A DNA stretch of 64,000 nucleotides. Origin: Acidobacteriota bacterium (lineage in GTDB: Bacteria; Acidobacteriota; Terriglobia; Terriglobales; Acidobacteriaceae). How positions within the stretch are numbered: the stretch's first letter is position 1; every line of letters begins with the position of its first letter. The stretch is taken from NCBI GenBank assembly GCA_003225055.1, contig QIAU01000123.1:1-64000 (forward strand), given 5' to 3'. The notes beneath the pieces are model-generated. The model saw only the letters and a program-made list of their open reading frames with translations. It did not search any database and was not told where the DNA came from. Shown piece after piece: positions 55,777 through 64,000 of the stretch. A program made the position numbers and the translations under genes.

Positions 55777-56691
55777 TCACTTCCAGAGATAATAAAAGCC
55801 CATGTGCTGTTCCATTAACTTTTCTCGCGTGGGCAGGAGTTGGGAGATGTCCCCGAAAAGCAGGTCGAGAACGGTCTTACGGTCCTTCTCTGGGCGGACC
55901 AGGGTTGGCTCTCCCTTGATTCCTACGGCTTTGGCCGTATCTTCCACGGCTCCCTGGAAATCGGCCACCTGATCGATCAGCTTCATAGGCAACGCCTGTG
56001 CGCCAGTCCAGACCTTGCCGTTGGCAATGGCGCGTACCTCGTCCACCTTCAGCTTGCGGCCCTCAGCCACGGCCTGGATGAACTGTCCGTACAGATTGTT
56101 GATCAGAGCCTGTAGGTACTCTTTCTCGGCGGCAGTCAAGTCGCGGGTGGGATTGCCGGTGTCCTTGAATTCGCCGGTCTTGAGGATGATCTCTTTCATC
56201 TTGGCCCAGTGCAGGAGATCTCCGTAATTTACCCATTCTGAAATGACTCCGATGGAGCCGACAATGCTTCCCTGGTCGGCGTAAATCTTGTTGGTAGCAG
56301 AGGATACGTAGTAGGCACCACTTGCCCCTACGGTTTCGATGGAGGCTACGATTCGCTTCTTCTTCTCGTCGCGCACGCGCTTGACCTCGCGATAGATTTC
56401 TTCCGAGGCGGCGACACCCCCGCCGGGCGAGTTGACGTGCAGGATGATGGCTTTTATGGAGTCGTCGTCAGCATATTTCTTGAGCTGGTCGACAACAGTT
56501 TTGGGGTTAAGAATGACCCCCTCGAGGTCGACAACCGCGATCTTGTCCCCGAAGCTGCTGGCAAAAGAAGTCTGCTCTCCGGTACGCAGGGTGATGTAGA
56601 CAAGCGCGAACACAGCCAAGACGAAAAGGAAGAAGGCGCCTCCTCCTATCAGGATCCAAAGCAGGGTGCGCGAACCTTTGCCATCTGCCAT
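55777..56691 (-). CDS. sppA: Signal peptide peptidase SppA
   Basis: A 304-residue membrane-anchored serine protease that degrades cleaved signal peptides. It has one N-terminal membrane helix (about residues 10-33). Ser124 in TVGASGAYYV and Lys176 in GEFKDTGNP form the Ser-Lys dyad, and HVNSPGGGVAASEEIY is the S49 hallmark. This is the short form, like the Gram-positive type. Confidence 0.92.
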   Translation of the reverse strand: MADGKGSRTLLWILIGGGAFFLFVLAVFALVYITLRTGEQTSFASSFGDKIAVVDLEGVILNPKTVVDQLKKYADDDSIKAIILHVNSPGGGVAASEEIYREVKRVRDEKKKRIVASIETVGASGAYYVSSATNKIYADQGSIVGSIGVISEWVNYGDLLHWAKMKEIILKTGEFKDTGNPTRDLTAAEKEYLQALINNLYGQFIQAVAEGRKLKVDEVRAIANGKVWTGAQALPMKLIDQVADFQGAVEDTAKAVGIKGEPTLVRPEKDRKTVLDLLFGDISQLLPTREKLMEQHMGFYYLWK

Positions 56692-57013
56692 AGTTTGCCT
56701 TGTGAGGGGGTTAGTGTAGCACTAAGGCTGTTTCCAGTTTCTAGTTTCGAGTGGCTATCTTCGCTCCCACCGGCGACATCGATTGCAGGAGTCGATGCAG
56801 ATGCCGGCTCACCTCCCCTGACCGTGTACTGCTCTAAGGCCGGTTCAATTAGACACTAGAAGGCCAGAGGCTAGATCACGCCTGGAAGAACCCAGGCCGA
56901 GAATGGCAGCGGCGCGCATTTTTGCGGCACGAGAGTAGCAGAAAGTCTAGCCACGAAGACAGGACAGGGGAAGATTTTTTCCCGCCGAGAGCGCCGCGAT
57001 CGCAGAGAAAGGC
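56692..57013. other. Intergenic region between sppA and tyrS
   Basis: About 320 bp upstream of sppA. It contains a small hairpin CCTGG-AAGAAC-CCAGG (near 56881) and no supported gene. Confidence 0.35.
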
Positions 57014-58243
57014 TCAGGCTAGAGAAATTTTGCGTAACGAGCGGCCCACTCTGATGGTCATTTCGCCGGGCACTGTGACCGGGACGATCAAATCGGTTAT
57101 CACCTCGCCGTTTATCCGCACGGCTTTTTGTTTAATTTTGCGGGATCCGTCAGTTACCGAGTCGGCGAGGCCGCAGCGTGCTAACAACTTGTCAAGCTTG
57201 ACAGCATGCCCGTTCTTTGAACTGGCTGCGACATCAGCGTAGGGTATCTTGATCTGCTCGATATTCTCCGGGACTTGGTTTTTCTGAAACTGCTTGGCCC
57301 AGTCCTCGGCCGCCTTGGTGGCCGCATCCGCAGAGTGGAAATCAGCCACGATGCGATGGGCCAGGTTTTTCTTGGCTTCCATCGGGTGCGAGTCCCGCTT
57401 CATTTTCTCGATCTCGGGCAGAGACAGATCGGTCAGCAGCTCGTAATAACGCCACATCATCTCATCGGAGGTCGACATCAGCTTGCCGTACATGTCCAGC
57501 GGCTTCTCCTGGATGCCGACAGCGTTGCCCAGAGACTTCGACATCTTCTGCACGCCGTCGAGACCTTCGAGGATGGGAGTAGTCAACACCACCTGTGATT
57601 CCTGGCCAAAATGGCGCTGGATTTCGCGCCCCACAAGGAGGTTGAACTTTTGATCCGTGCCGCCCAGTTCAACATCGGCTTTCAGCATTACGGAGTCGTA
57701 CGCCTGAGCCAGCGGGTAGAGCAGCTCGTGCATCGCGATCGGCTTTTCTTCCTGGAAACGTTTGTGAAACTCGTCGCGCTCGAGCATCTGGGACACGGTG
57801 TACTTGGCGGCGAGGCGTATCCAGTCTTCCGAATTCATCTTGCCCAGCCACTCGCTGTTAAAGCGTACCTCGGTCTTGTGCAGGTCGAGGAATTTGTACA
57901 CCTGAGTCATGTAGGTCTGGGCGTTTCGCCTAATCTCTTCGGTACTGAGCGGGGGGCGTGTCACGGAGCGACCGGTTGGATCGCCGATCATGCCAGTAAA
58001 GTCGCCGATGACGAAGATTATGGTGTGGCCCATGTCCTGGAAATGTTTCAGCTTGCGCAACAGGACGGTGTGGCCGAGGTGCAGGTCGGGAGCGGTGGGG
58101 TCGAAACCTGCCTTTACGCGCAGTGGTTTGCTGGAGACGAGCGATTTCTCCAGCTTGGCGCGGAGGTCCGCTTCGCGAATGATCTCGGCGGCGCCTTTTT
58201 TAAGATAGGCGAATTGTTCGTCGACGGGTTTAAAGCCGGGCAT
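57014..58243 (-). CDS. tyrS: Tyrosine--tRNA ligase
   Basis: Charges tRNA-Tyr. The 409-residue class Ic synthetase has the HIGH motif as HLGH in [35 protein letters not shown], and [10 protein letters not shown]-terminal S4 domain follows ([32 protein letters not shown]). ATG 58243 begins [17 protein letters not shown]; the longer open frame upstream actually belongs to a four-helix-bundle relic. A TATAAT lies 9 nt before the start. Confidence 0.95.
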   Translation of the reverse strand: MPGFKPVDEQFAYLKKGAAEIIREADLRAKLEKSLVSSKPLRVKAGFDPTAPDLHLGHTVLLRKLKHFQDMGHTIIFVIGDFTGMIGDPTGRSVTRPPLSTEEIRRNAQTYMTQVYKFLDLHKTEVRFNSEWLGKMNSEDWIRLAAKYTVSQMLERDEFHKRFQEEKPIAMHELLYPLAQAYDSVMLKADVELGGTDQKFNLLVGREIQRHFGQESQVVLTTPILEGLDGVQKMSKSLGNAVGIQEKPLDMYGKLMSTSDEMMWRYYELLTDLSLPEIEKMKRDSHPMEAKKNLAHRIVADFHSADAATKAAEDWAKQFQKNQVPENIEQIKIPYADVAASSKNGHAVKLDKLLARCGLADSVTDGSRKIKQKAVRINGEVITDLIVPVTVPGEMTIRVGRSLRKISLA

Positions 58244-58252
58244 CGGGCATTG

Positions 58253-58258
58253 ATTATA
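58253..58258 (-). promoter_or_regulatory. -10 box (TATAAT) 9 nt before tyrS
   Basis: A perfect TATAAT on the minus strand ends 9 nt from ATG 58243 with no ribosome-binding site in between, again a leaderless arrangement. Confidence 0.55.
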
Positions 58259-58275
58259 TTTACGAATTGACGGAT

Positions 58276-58700
58276 TTACGAGTTGACCGATTGTGGGGGA
58301 AGCCCTTTGGCCGCGGGTTGGGAGGATACAAAGATGGCAAACCGTTCGTTCGCTTGCTGCTGCAGTGGCGCACGGCGAGCTTGTGTAATCTTCAAGGATG
58401 CCGGATTCGACTAGAAGTTCGAGCCATAACACTGCTTCATCGATTTCTTCTACGACTACACCGATTCGAGCTACGAATTTGCCGCCTGAACGTGATCGGA
58501 AAACGGCGCGATAATGCGCGGCCACCGATGTGACGGAGCGTAAGAGTTGCTTGCCGAGAATACGGGCCTCGTCAGAGTCGAATCATGCGCAATGCGAACT
58601 TTTCGTCCTCGGGTTGAGTTCGTCTGTCGGCCTCACCGCGACTCAAGTACTGTTCTGTGCGAAAATTCTTCAATCCGAAAATACCGAACCTTGCCGTCAT
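58276..58700 (-). pseudogene. Four-helix bundle protein (23S rRNA-intervening-sequence type), disrupted
   Basis: Three pieces of one protein on the minus strand. The first is [12 protein letters not shown], followed by a short deletion. The second is [24 protein letters not shown] and then [33 protein letters not shown]. After a frameshift the last is [24 protein letters not shown]. Relatives run [17 protein letters not shown] at the deletion point. The family is often encoded in rRNA intervening sequences, but none is here. Confidence 0.7.
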
Positions 58701-59311
58701 GGCGCCGTGATTTTCCTCACGAGTCGTCTGCCCACGATTTCGAAATTTGCTTCCAGCACGATCTTGATGGCTTCCGAATAGGCTAGGTGCTCTTGTTCGA
58801 GGATGCGGATGGCTAGGCTGTGTTCGTCGTCGCGGTCGAGAACGGGAATCGCCCGTTGCACGATGATGGCTCCGTGGTCGAGTTCCTCGTCGACGAAGTG
58901 GACGGTGCAGCCGGAGACCTTCACGCCATAGGCAAAGGCTTGTTGCTGAGCTTCGAGACCCGGGAATGCCGGGAGCAGGGAGGGATGGATATTGAGGATG
59001 CGCTGCGGGAACTGCTGCACAAACCATGGTGAAAGAAGGCGCATATAGCCGGCGAGGCAGACGAGGTCGATGTTATGTTTTTGGAGAGCGGCTACCATCT
59101 CGCGCTCGTGCTCTTCCCGTTGTTTGCCTTTAGACCTAATGACTAATGCCGTCAATCCACGGCTGCGCGCGATTTCGATGCCGGGCGCATCGGCTTTGTT
59201 GGAAATGACCACGGCGATGCGGGCATTCGGAATGCGCCCTGCGGCAACATTGTCGGCGATGGCAACGAAATTAGAGCCGCGTCCGGAGAGGAGGATGCCA
59301 AGGTTCTTCAT
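58697..59311 (-). CDS. purN: Phosphoribosylglycinamide formyltransferase
   Basis: Transfers a formyl group from 10-formyl-tetrahydrofolate to GAR in purine synthesis. The 204-residue enzyme shows ILLSGRGSNF, CLAGYMRLLSP, the catalytic Asn/His in NIHPSLLPAFPG, and the Asp in VDEELDHGAIIVQ. It lies downstream of purM on the same strand, as expected for a pur operon. Confidence 0.94.
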   Translation of the reverse strand: MKNLGILLSGRGSNFVAIADNVAAGRIPNARIAVVISNKADAPGIEIARSRGLTALVIRSKGKQREEHEREMVAALQKHNIDLVCLAGYMRLLSPWFVQQFPQRILNIHPSLLPAFPGLEAQQQAFAYGVKVSGCTVHFVDEELDHGAIIVQRAIPVLDRDDEHSLAIRILEQEHLAYSEAIKIVLEANFEIVGRRLVRKITAP

Positions 59312-59387
59312 GAAGACAGGTCCCAGGTGCCGGGTCTCGGGTGTCAGGAAGCATTATTCAACAGCGAAGGGAGAATTGGTGATTTTT

Positions 59388-59439
59388 GATTTCAGATTGA
59401 AACATTCAAGAGATCTAGAAAAGTCTGCAATCTGAAATC
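59388..59439 (-). repeat. 12-bp inverted repeat between purM and purN
   Basis: GATTTCAGATTG (59388-59399) and CAATCTGAAATC (59428-59439) are exact complements with a 28-nt loop, lying in the transcript between the two genes. A processing or attenuation hairpin is plausible. Confidence 0.5.
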
Positions 59440-59449
59440 TACAATCGTG

Positions 59450-60502
59450 TTAGGAGTAGATTACTTTGCGATCGCCCTTAACTACGCGCCCGACGGTGTA
59501 GGACTTCTCTCCGGCTCGCTCCAGAACAGTCTGGGCTTTCTTAAACTTTTTGGCGGGAACCACCAGCAACAAACCCATCCCCATGTTGAAGGTGCGGAGC
59601 ATCTCGTCTTGGGGGACATTGCCTATTTTTTGCATGTGCTCGAAGATGGGGAGTACCGGCCAGGAACCGAACTCAATGGCCGCTGCCATGCCACGAGGCA
59701 GGACTCGCGGCAGGTTTTCGGTGATGCCACCGCCAGTAATATGAGCCATCGCCGTCACACAGTCGCCATCAATGAGTTTTCGCAGGACCGGCCAGTAGCT
59801 TCTGTGAGGGCGCATGAGTTCATTGCCCACTTTGCCCTTGAGTTCATTCACGTAGGTATCTGCTGTGTAGCGAGCTACCTCAAAAAGGAGTTTGCGAGCC
59901 AGCGAGTAGCCATTGGTGTGCAGGCCATTGGAAGATAACCCGAGCACGATGTCGCCAATCTGGACGTTCTTGCCGTTTACAATGCGCTCGCGCTCCACCA
60001 CTCCCACGATGAAGCCGGCAAGATCGTACTCGCCTTCGGGATAGAAACCGGGCATCTCGGCAGTCTCGCCACCGATGAGGGCGCAGCCGTTGTGTTTGCA
60101 GGCTTCGGCAATGCCTTCGACGACCTTTTCGGCAATCTCCGGTTCCAGCTTGCCCATAGCCAGGTAGTCCATAAAAAACAGGGGGGCGGCGCCTTGCACG
60201 GCGATGTCGTTGACGCAGTGGTTGACCAGGTCCCCGCCCACGGTGTGGTGAACGTTCATCTCAAACGCCACCTTGAGCTTCGTCCCCACACCATCGACGC
60301 TCGAAACCAGCACCGGATCCTGGTACTTCAGCGGGATCGAGAACATGCCTCCAAAGCCGCCAATCTCGCTCAGGACGCTTTTCGTGAAGGTCTTGTGGGC
60401 CAAGTATTTAATGCGTTGCTTGGTGCGATTCGCGCGATCGATGTTTACGCCGGCGTCGGCATAGATGATGGCGGCGGTCTTCGGCATGGGGTCTTGGGCC
60501 AC
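59450..60502 (-). CDS. purM: Phosphoribosylformylglycinamidine cyclo-ligase
   Basis: Closes the imidazole ring of AIR, using ATP. The 350-residue AIRS-fold enzyme has YADAGVNIDRANRTKQRIKYLA, GGFGGMFSIP, SVDGVGTKLKVAF, NHCVNDIAVQGAAPLFFMDYLA, GGETAEMPGFY and AHITGGGITENLPRVLP. It starts at GTG 60502 next to a TATCAT box; an ATG at 60487 is an alternative. purN follows downstream. Confidence 0.95.
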   Translation of the reverse strand: MAQDPMPKTAAIIYADAGVNIDRANRTKQRIKYLAHKTFTKSVLSEIGGFGGMFSIPLKYQDPVLVSSVDGVGTKLKVAFEMNVHHTVGGDLVNHCVNDIAVQGAAPLFFMDYLAMGKLEPEIAEKVVEGIAEACKHNGCALIGGETAEMPGFYPEGEYDLAGFIVGVVERERIVNGKNVQIGDIVLGLSSNGLHTNGYSLARKLLFEVARYTADTYVNELKGKVGNELMRPHRSYWPVLRKLIDGDCVTAMAHITGGGITENLPRVLPRGMAAAIEFGSWPVLPIFEHMQKIGNVPQDEMLRTFNMGMGLLLVVPAKKFKKAQTVLERAGEKSYTVGRVVKGDRKVIYS

Positions 60503-60693
60503 AGTTTAATGATAAATCGGGAAACTGCTGGGTATTTCCTCGAACGGGGAAAGTTCAAGAGCGGCTCATTGTAGCACGATGCCAGCGTGGTACTGGACGG
60601 GCGCTGCGGCACTCCGGGCACATGCAACTTGAGCATTCACGCCGAGCTGCGCTCGGCTGGATGGGCGGGGAGGTCCCTCCATCTCATTCCAAG

Positions 60694-60864
60694 TCAGTGA
60701 ACGATGTAGGAGGAGAAGTAATAAGCGAGAATGCCGAACAACGCCAGACCCGAGATCCCATAAATGGTCAGAATCCAAACGTTGCGGCCCTCACGCCGCA
60801 CGGCAGAGGAAGAGCTGGTATGCGATACGCTTCCGGAGGGATTCCCAATTGGCCTTTGCTCCAT
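60694..60864 (-). CDS. Small single-helix membrane protein
   Basis: A 56-residue protein from ATG 60864 (GGGGG upstream): a polar Ser-rich N-terminus, then NVWILTIYGISGLALFGILAYYF as a membrane helix. No family recognised. The upstream open frame is not used. Confidence 0.6.
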   Translation of the reverse strand: MEQRPIGNPSGSVSHTSSSSAVRREGRNVWILTIYGISGLALFGILAYYFSSYIVH

Positions 60865-61036
60865 GATAAACCCCCTAGCATTTCTGGATTCGCGAGGTTG
60901 CCAGACACCAGACGCGGGAGGCAATGCAGCCCGGGTCCGGTGATCACCCCACGCTGCCTGGAAAGGCAGCTTTAATGGCGCGGATTTTACTACGGTTTGG
61001 CGCGCGAACAGCAGAAATAATCCTGTAATCCGCAAT

Positions 61037-61067
61037 ACAAAAACCCCGGCCAGAGTGGGCCGGGGTC
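61037..61067 (-). terminator. Rho-independent terminator of the Lys-rich protein gene
   Basis: On the minus strand CCCCGGCC pairs with GGCCGGGG around CACTCT, followed by TTTTTG. It lies 27 bp after the gene stop. Confidence 0.8.
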
Positions 61068-61093
61068 CTCGCGAAGCTTCGACTTGAGAGGGA

Positions 61094-61291
61094 TTACTTC
61101 GCTTCTTCCTTCTTCTCTTCCTTCTTCTCCTCTTTCTTTTCCTTCTTAGCCTTCTTCTTGGCGGCCTTCTTCTCGGCTTTGGCTTCCTTCTTAGTGTCGT
61201 CGGTCTTGGCAGCGTCGCCTTGGGCGAACGTCACTGACGACAATGAGAAGGCCAGGGCAACCGCAAACAACAGCGTAAGCAGCTTCTTCAT
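61094..61291 (-). CDS. Small secreted lysine/glutamate-rich protein
   Basis: A 65-residue protein: a clean signal peptide (MKKLLTLLFAVALAFSLSSVTFAQ) followed by a highly charged KK/EE-repeat tail (KKAKKEKKEEKKEEKKEEAK). AAGGA-type ribosome-binding sites precede ATG 61291, and a strong terminator follows. Likely a disordered periplasmic polymer-binding or chaperone-like peptide; function is unknown. Confidence 0.75.
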   Translation of the reverse strand: MKKLLTLLFAVALAFSLSSVTFAQGDAAKTDDTKKEAKAEKKAAKKKAKKEKKEEKKEEKKEEAK

Positions 61292-61675
61292 AGTCCTTAT
61301 CGCTCCTTAGTGGATATTGAATTGTCTTCAGGACGCACTGCCGCTTGGGATGCTTTTAGCAGACCAGTGTCCCGGATGGGCGAGCATTGTAGACCAGAGT
61401 ACCCGTTTGACCAAGCACAAAATGTGGGCACAAAATGTGGGCCCTGGGAGTTTGGTTTTGGGTCTGGGTGAGAACTCGGTGTTTACCCTTACATGGGTTC
61501 GCGGGACATTAAGCAATTTCCGCGTGCAAATCATTGCGGGGGTGAGGCGAGCGTGTCCAGGGTCACAGCAGTGAGTATCAGCGTGAGAGTAAGCTTTTGG
61601 TTTTATGAGCACGACTACTAAACCTGCCAGCCAGCCGGGAAAATCAAGCAGACTCACGACCGCGCGCACGATGTA
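61292..61675. other. Gene-free stretch before the acetyltransferase fragment
   Basis: About 380 bp with no supported gene. It includes a short direct repeat of CACAAAATGTGGG (about 61419-61442). The N-terminal half expected for the downstream GNAT is not present. Confidence 0.4.
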
Positions 61676-61987
61676 TTGCGCAGCGAGGGGCATCCTGAGG
61701 ATGCAAGCGGGGCGCCGCAGATCATAGCAGTGGGTCGCATGAGTAAGCTGCACCGGCGCGACGAGGCCGAGTTGGCGGTGCTCATCCATGACGGATTCCA
61801 GCACCTGGGGCTGGGTACAGAATTGTACCGTCGGCTCATTGCGGTGGCTCGCGATGAGAAATTGCGGCGGCTGCGCTCGACGGTGCTGTCGGAGAACCAC
61901 GCGATGCTCGCCATCTGCCAGAAGCTCGGTTTCCGTTTGCACGCTCACATGGAGGATCGGACCATAAGGGCCGAGCTGGACTTGTGA
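61676..61987 (+). pseudogene. GNAT acetyltransferase, C-terminal fragment
   Basis: About 103 codons starting at a TTG and covering only the second half of a GNAT domain: IIAVGRMSKLHRRDEAELAVLIHDGFQHLGLGTELYRRLI (acetyl-CoA site GLG) and ENHAMLAICQKLGFRLH. The first strands and helices are missing and no frame upstream supplies them. In relatives this module ends acyl-CoA synthetase/acetyltransferase fusions. Confidence 0.6.
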
Positions 61988-62072
61988 GGCCGATTCCCGG
62001 GCCTTCGCAAGCGGTCCCGAACTGCACCGAGCTGGTTTCATCAATGGTATCGCCGCTCTCCAGAGTACCTCA

Positions 62073-62310
62073 GCGGCTAAAGCCGGTTCCTAAAGGGAAT
62101 GAGTTGTGTAGGACCAAAGGCCCTGCTCCACCCTTCTCGAGTACATAGCTCGGTGCTGGTTGACAGATTCGCATTGCGTGTCACAAATCAAAACCGCGGC
62201 AACTCCTGGTTTGGGCCCAGAGACAGGATTAGGACCAGCTCCAGTGGGGTGGCGGAGGGGTCTTCGGCTTCTGCATTCTCAAGCCAACAATGGGAACCGG
62301 CTTTAGCCGC
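62073..62310. repeat. Perfect 18-bp inverted repeats enclosing about 200 bp
   Basis: GCGGCTAAAGCCGGTTCC at 62073-62090 and its exact complement at 62293-62310. Each arm also has an internal GGCTAAAGCC palindrome. The enclosed sequence has no gene. The layout resembles a small non-autonomous element, but no target duplication was found. Confidence 0.5.
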
Positions 62311-62371
62311 AGCTAGCCTAGCTTTAGCCTAATGACAACTAGCCGGGTTGTGCATGATCCCTGGCCCACAA

Positions 62372-62445
62372 CCGCGGAGCGCGCGCATAGATCGACGCGC
62401 AGCGCGATCTTCTCCGCGGGCAGGAGCGCCCGCGCCACACACTAC
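62372..62445. repeat. Nested GC-rich hairpins
   Basis: CCGCGGAG (62372-62379) pairs with CTCCGCGG (62412-62419). Overlapping it, CGCGGGC (62415-62421) pairs with GCCCGCG (62428-62434), followed by CCACACACTAC. It lies just upstream of the S10 peptidase promoter. Confidence 0.5.
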
Positions 62446-62473
62446 TTGCAAAGTCAATTCCTGATCCATTCGA

Positions 62474-62479
62474 TATAAT
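62474..62479 (+). promoter_or_regulatory. -10 box (TATAAT) of the S10 peptidase gene
   Basis: A perfect TATAAT 44 nt before ATG 62524. This gene has a leader with GGGAGGTG as ribosome-binding site. TTGCAA at 62446-62451 is 22 bp upstream, too far for an ideal -35. Confidence 0.5.
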
Positions 62480-62523
62480 GCCTGCCGCAAAATATCGTTG
62501 CACGACAAGATCGGGAGGTGGAG

Positions 62524-64000
62524 ATGCGTTCTTTTTGTCTGCTGTCCCTTCTGGTAGTCGCACTGCTGAGGGGTGGGCTTGGTCAGCAACCAGACTCCTC
62601 CCAGGCCAAGAATGAGAAGACCAAGAGTGAGCAACCCCGGACAGCCGAGAGAAAGACGCCGGAAACAGCACCGGCGCGTGAAGAGAAGAAGCCGGAAACC
62701 GAAAAAGCAGAACCGGAGGACAAGGAGAAGGAAGAACATTATGATGTTACGGAAATCCCGCCCGTGACTACACACCATCAGGTCACGGTCGAAGGCAAGC
62801 TTCTGAAGTACACGGCGACGGGCGGGCGGCTGCCGATCAAGCGCGCTGACGGGAAAATCGAGGCCGAGATGTTCTTTGTGGCCTACACCCTGGATGGGCA
62901 GGATGTAAGCAAGCGCCCCTTGACCTTCGCATTCAACGGCGGGCCTGGATCGGCGTCGATCTGGTTACACATGGGGGCGCTCGGTCCGAAACGAGTCGTT
63001 CTGAAACCGGATGGCTTCATGCCGGCAGCGCCTTACCGGATGGAAGACAACGCTCATTCCGCTCTTGATCGTACCGATCTGGTGCTGGTGGATGCCATTG
63101 GAACGGGATTCAGCCGTGCCGCTAATGCGGAATTATCGAAGAAGTACTGGGGCGTGAAAGGGGACATCGAGGCCTTTGGCGAATTTATCCGACTGTATCT
63201 GACGCGCTATCAGCGCTGGGCGTCCCCGCTTTATTTGCTGGGCGAAAGTTACGGCACCACGCGGGCGGCTGGGGTGGCTGGATACCTGACCGAGCATGGC
63301 ATTTCCTTCAACGGGATTGTCCTGCTGTCCATGGTTTTGAACTTCGAGACGCTGGTATTTGCGAAGACGAATGATCTGCCGTACGTTCTCATCCTGCCCT
63401 CGTACACGATGATTGCGGCGTATCACAAGAAGCTGGCGCGGGAACTAACGCAGGATCTGGCCAAGACGCGACTGGAGGCAGAGAAGTGGGCATCGACAGA
63501 GTACAAGCAGGCATTGGATAAGGGCGATGCGCTGAGTCCGCAAGAACGGCAAGCGGTCATTGATCAGATGGCGCGGTACACCGGGCTGAGCAAAGAGGTG
63601 ATCGATGAGGCTAACTTGCGGATCAACGTGCGCGAGTTCACACATTATCTTTTAATTGATCAGAAGCTGCGGGTCGGGCGTTTGGACGGCCGCTTTACCG
63701 GGCCGGATCCCGAGGGATTGATGGACACACCTTTCCATGATCCGACCGGGTCGGCGACTCTGCCTCCGTATACGTCGGTGTTCAACAACTACGTGCGCAC
63801 GGAGCTGGGGTACAAGTCGGACATGCCTTATAACGTGTTTGCGTTTCAGGCCGGTTCGGGATTTTCCAAATGGGAATGGGGATCGGCAATCCAGGGGTTT
63901 CCGGACACCGCGTCGGCTCTGCGGGAGGCGATCACCAAGAATCCATACTTGAAAGTGCTGATCATGGAAGGCTATTACGATCTGGCCACTCCCTTCTATG
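62524..64000 (+). CDS. S10 family serine carboxypeptidase (partial, runs off the window)
   Basis: At least 492 residues of an exported serine carboxypeptidase. The signal peptide ends near GLGQ, followed by a charged Lys/Glu/Pro linker (residues about 22-70). The enzyme domain shows TFAFNGGPGSASIWLHMGALGP, LVLVDAIGTGFSRA, the nucleophile GESYGTTRAAG and, at the edge, VLIMEGYYDLATPFY, where the catalytic Asp belongs. The final His lies beyond the window. It removes C-terminal residues from peptides outside the cytoplasm. Confidence 0.9.
   Translation, partial: MRSFCLLSLLVVALLRGGLGQQPDSSQAKNEKTKSEQPRTAERKTPETAPAREEKKPETEKAEPEDKEKEEHYDVTEIPPVTTHHQVTVEGKLLKYTATGGRLPIKRADGKIEAEMFFVAYTLDGQDVSKRPLTFAFNGGPGSASIWLHMGALGPKRVVLKPDGFMPAAPYRMEDNAHSALDRTDLVLVDAIGTGFSRAANAELSKKYWGVKGDIEAFGEFIRLYLTRYQRWASPLYLLGESYGTTRAAGVAGYLTEHGISFNGIVLLSMVLNFETLVFAKTNDLPYVLILPSYTMIAAYHKKLARELTQDLAKTRLEAEKWASTEYKQALDKGDALSPQERQAVIDQMARYTGLSKEVIDEANLRINVREFTHYLLIDQKLRVGRLDGRFTGPDPEGLMDTPFHDPTGSATLPPYTSVFNNYVRTELGYKSDMPYNVFAFQAGSGFSKWEWGSAIQGFPDTASALREAITKNPYLKVLIMEGYYDLATPFY

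Noticed and set aside
58244-58525. 94-residue N-terminal extension of TyrS
   Set aside because: The extension matches a four-helix-bundle protein relic, not tyrosyl-tRNA synthetase; the true start is at 58243.
61328-62044. 238-codon minus-strand frame over the GNAT fragment
   Set aside because: No family resemblance, whereas the plus strand shows GNAT motifs.

Overview
The window is a compact, GC-rich, mostly housekeeping stretch of a bacterial chromosome. Gene content and protein style (HslVU, GTP-type PEP carboxykinase, PilZ and TonB proteins, a PA2778/PA2779 cassette, and a TATAAT box placed almost on the start codon of many genes) fit a soil-type member of the Acidobacteriota. That assignment is inference: there is no rRNA in the window to confirm it. 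No tRNA, rRNA, CRISPR array, prophage or intact insertion sequence was seen.

Layout. 0-0.7 kb: the 3' end of a group II intron (maturase C-terminus plus domains V/VI) and degenerate DNA behind it. 0.7-9.7 kb: hslV-hslU, an FN3 lipoprotein, a divergent NRAMP-family transporter, an FAH-fold enzyme, an M23 peptidase and thiL. 9.8-17.9 kb: secreted propeller and repeat proteins, an acyl-CoA carboxylase beta subunit, a 1 kb gene-free stretch with a diverged direct repeat, prohibitin, an orphan OppD-type ATPase, a phosphoesterase and a YvlD-like membrane protein. 18-28 kb, mostly minus strand: a DECR1-like reductase, thiE with a SUMF1-fold protein, a LOG-family enzyme, a 1014-residue TPR protein, a wrecked phosphoesterase pseudogene and gltA. 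28.4-31.9 kb: a probable AhpD-like selenoprotein and an acyl-AMP ligase/ACP/acyltransferase fusion. 33.7-36.9 kb: two PA2779-like proteins (one frameshifted), a PA2778-type C39 peptidase and a TPR/outer-membrane-barrel protein. 36.9-48 kb: sodC, amrA, pgsA, a helix-hairpin-helix protein, gdhA, an MBL hydrolase, trpE-trpG, PilZ, TonB, efp, acyP-apt. 48-50.5 kb: a graveyard of YceI and HAD remnants. 50.6-61.3 kb: pckG, pgeF, a serine hydrolase, HU, sppA, tyrS, purN and purM. The right edge holds the start of an S10 carboxypeptidase that runs off the window.

Most notable. (1) The peroxidase-related gene at 28402-28971 carries an in-frame TGA exactly where the second cysteine of the AhpD CxxC motif belongs. 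Coding similarity continues on both sides, and a SECIS-like hairpin lies 17 nt downstream, so Cys92-x-x-Sec95 is the best reading. (2) The PA2779/PA2778/TPR-barrel cassette looks like a small envelope system of unknown function. (3) Many promoters place the -10 box 6-14 nt from the start codon, implying leaderless mRNAs, and pgsA has three tandem GATAAT boxes. (4) A dispersed family of GC-rich hairpins with a similar tail occupies many intergenic gaps. One copy is also the gltA terminator.

Metabolic threads: purM-purN, trpE-trpG, thiL and thiE (11 kb apart), gltA/gdhA/pckG around the TCA cycle, and fatty-acid or lipid genes (DECR-like reductase, acyl-CoA carboxylase, ACS-ACP-PlsC fusion, pgsA).
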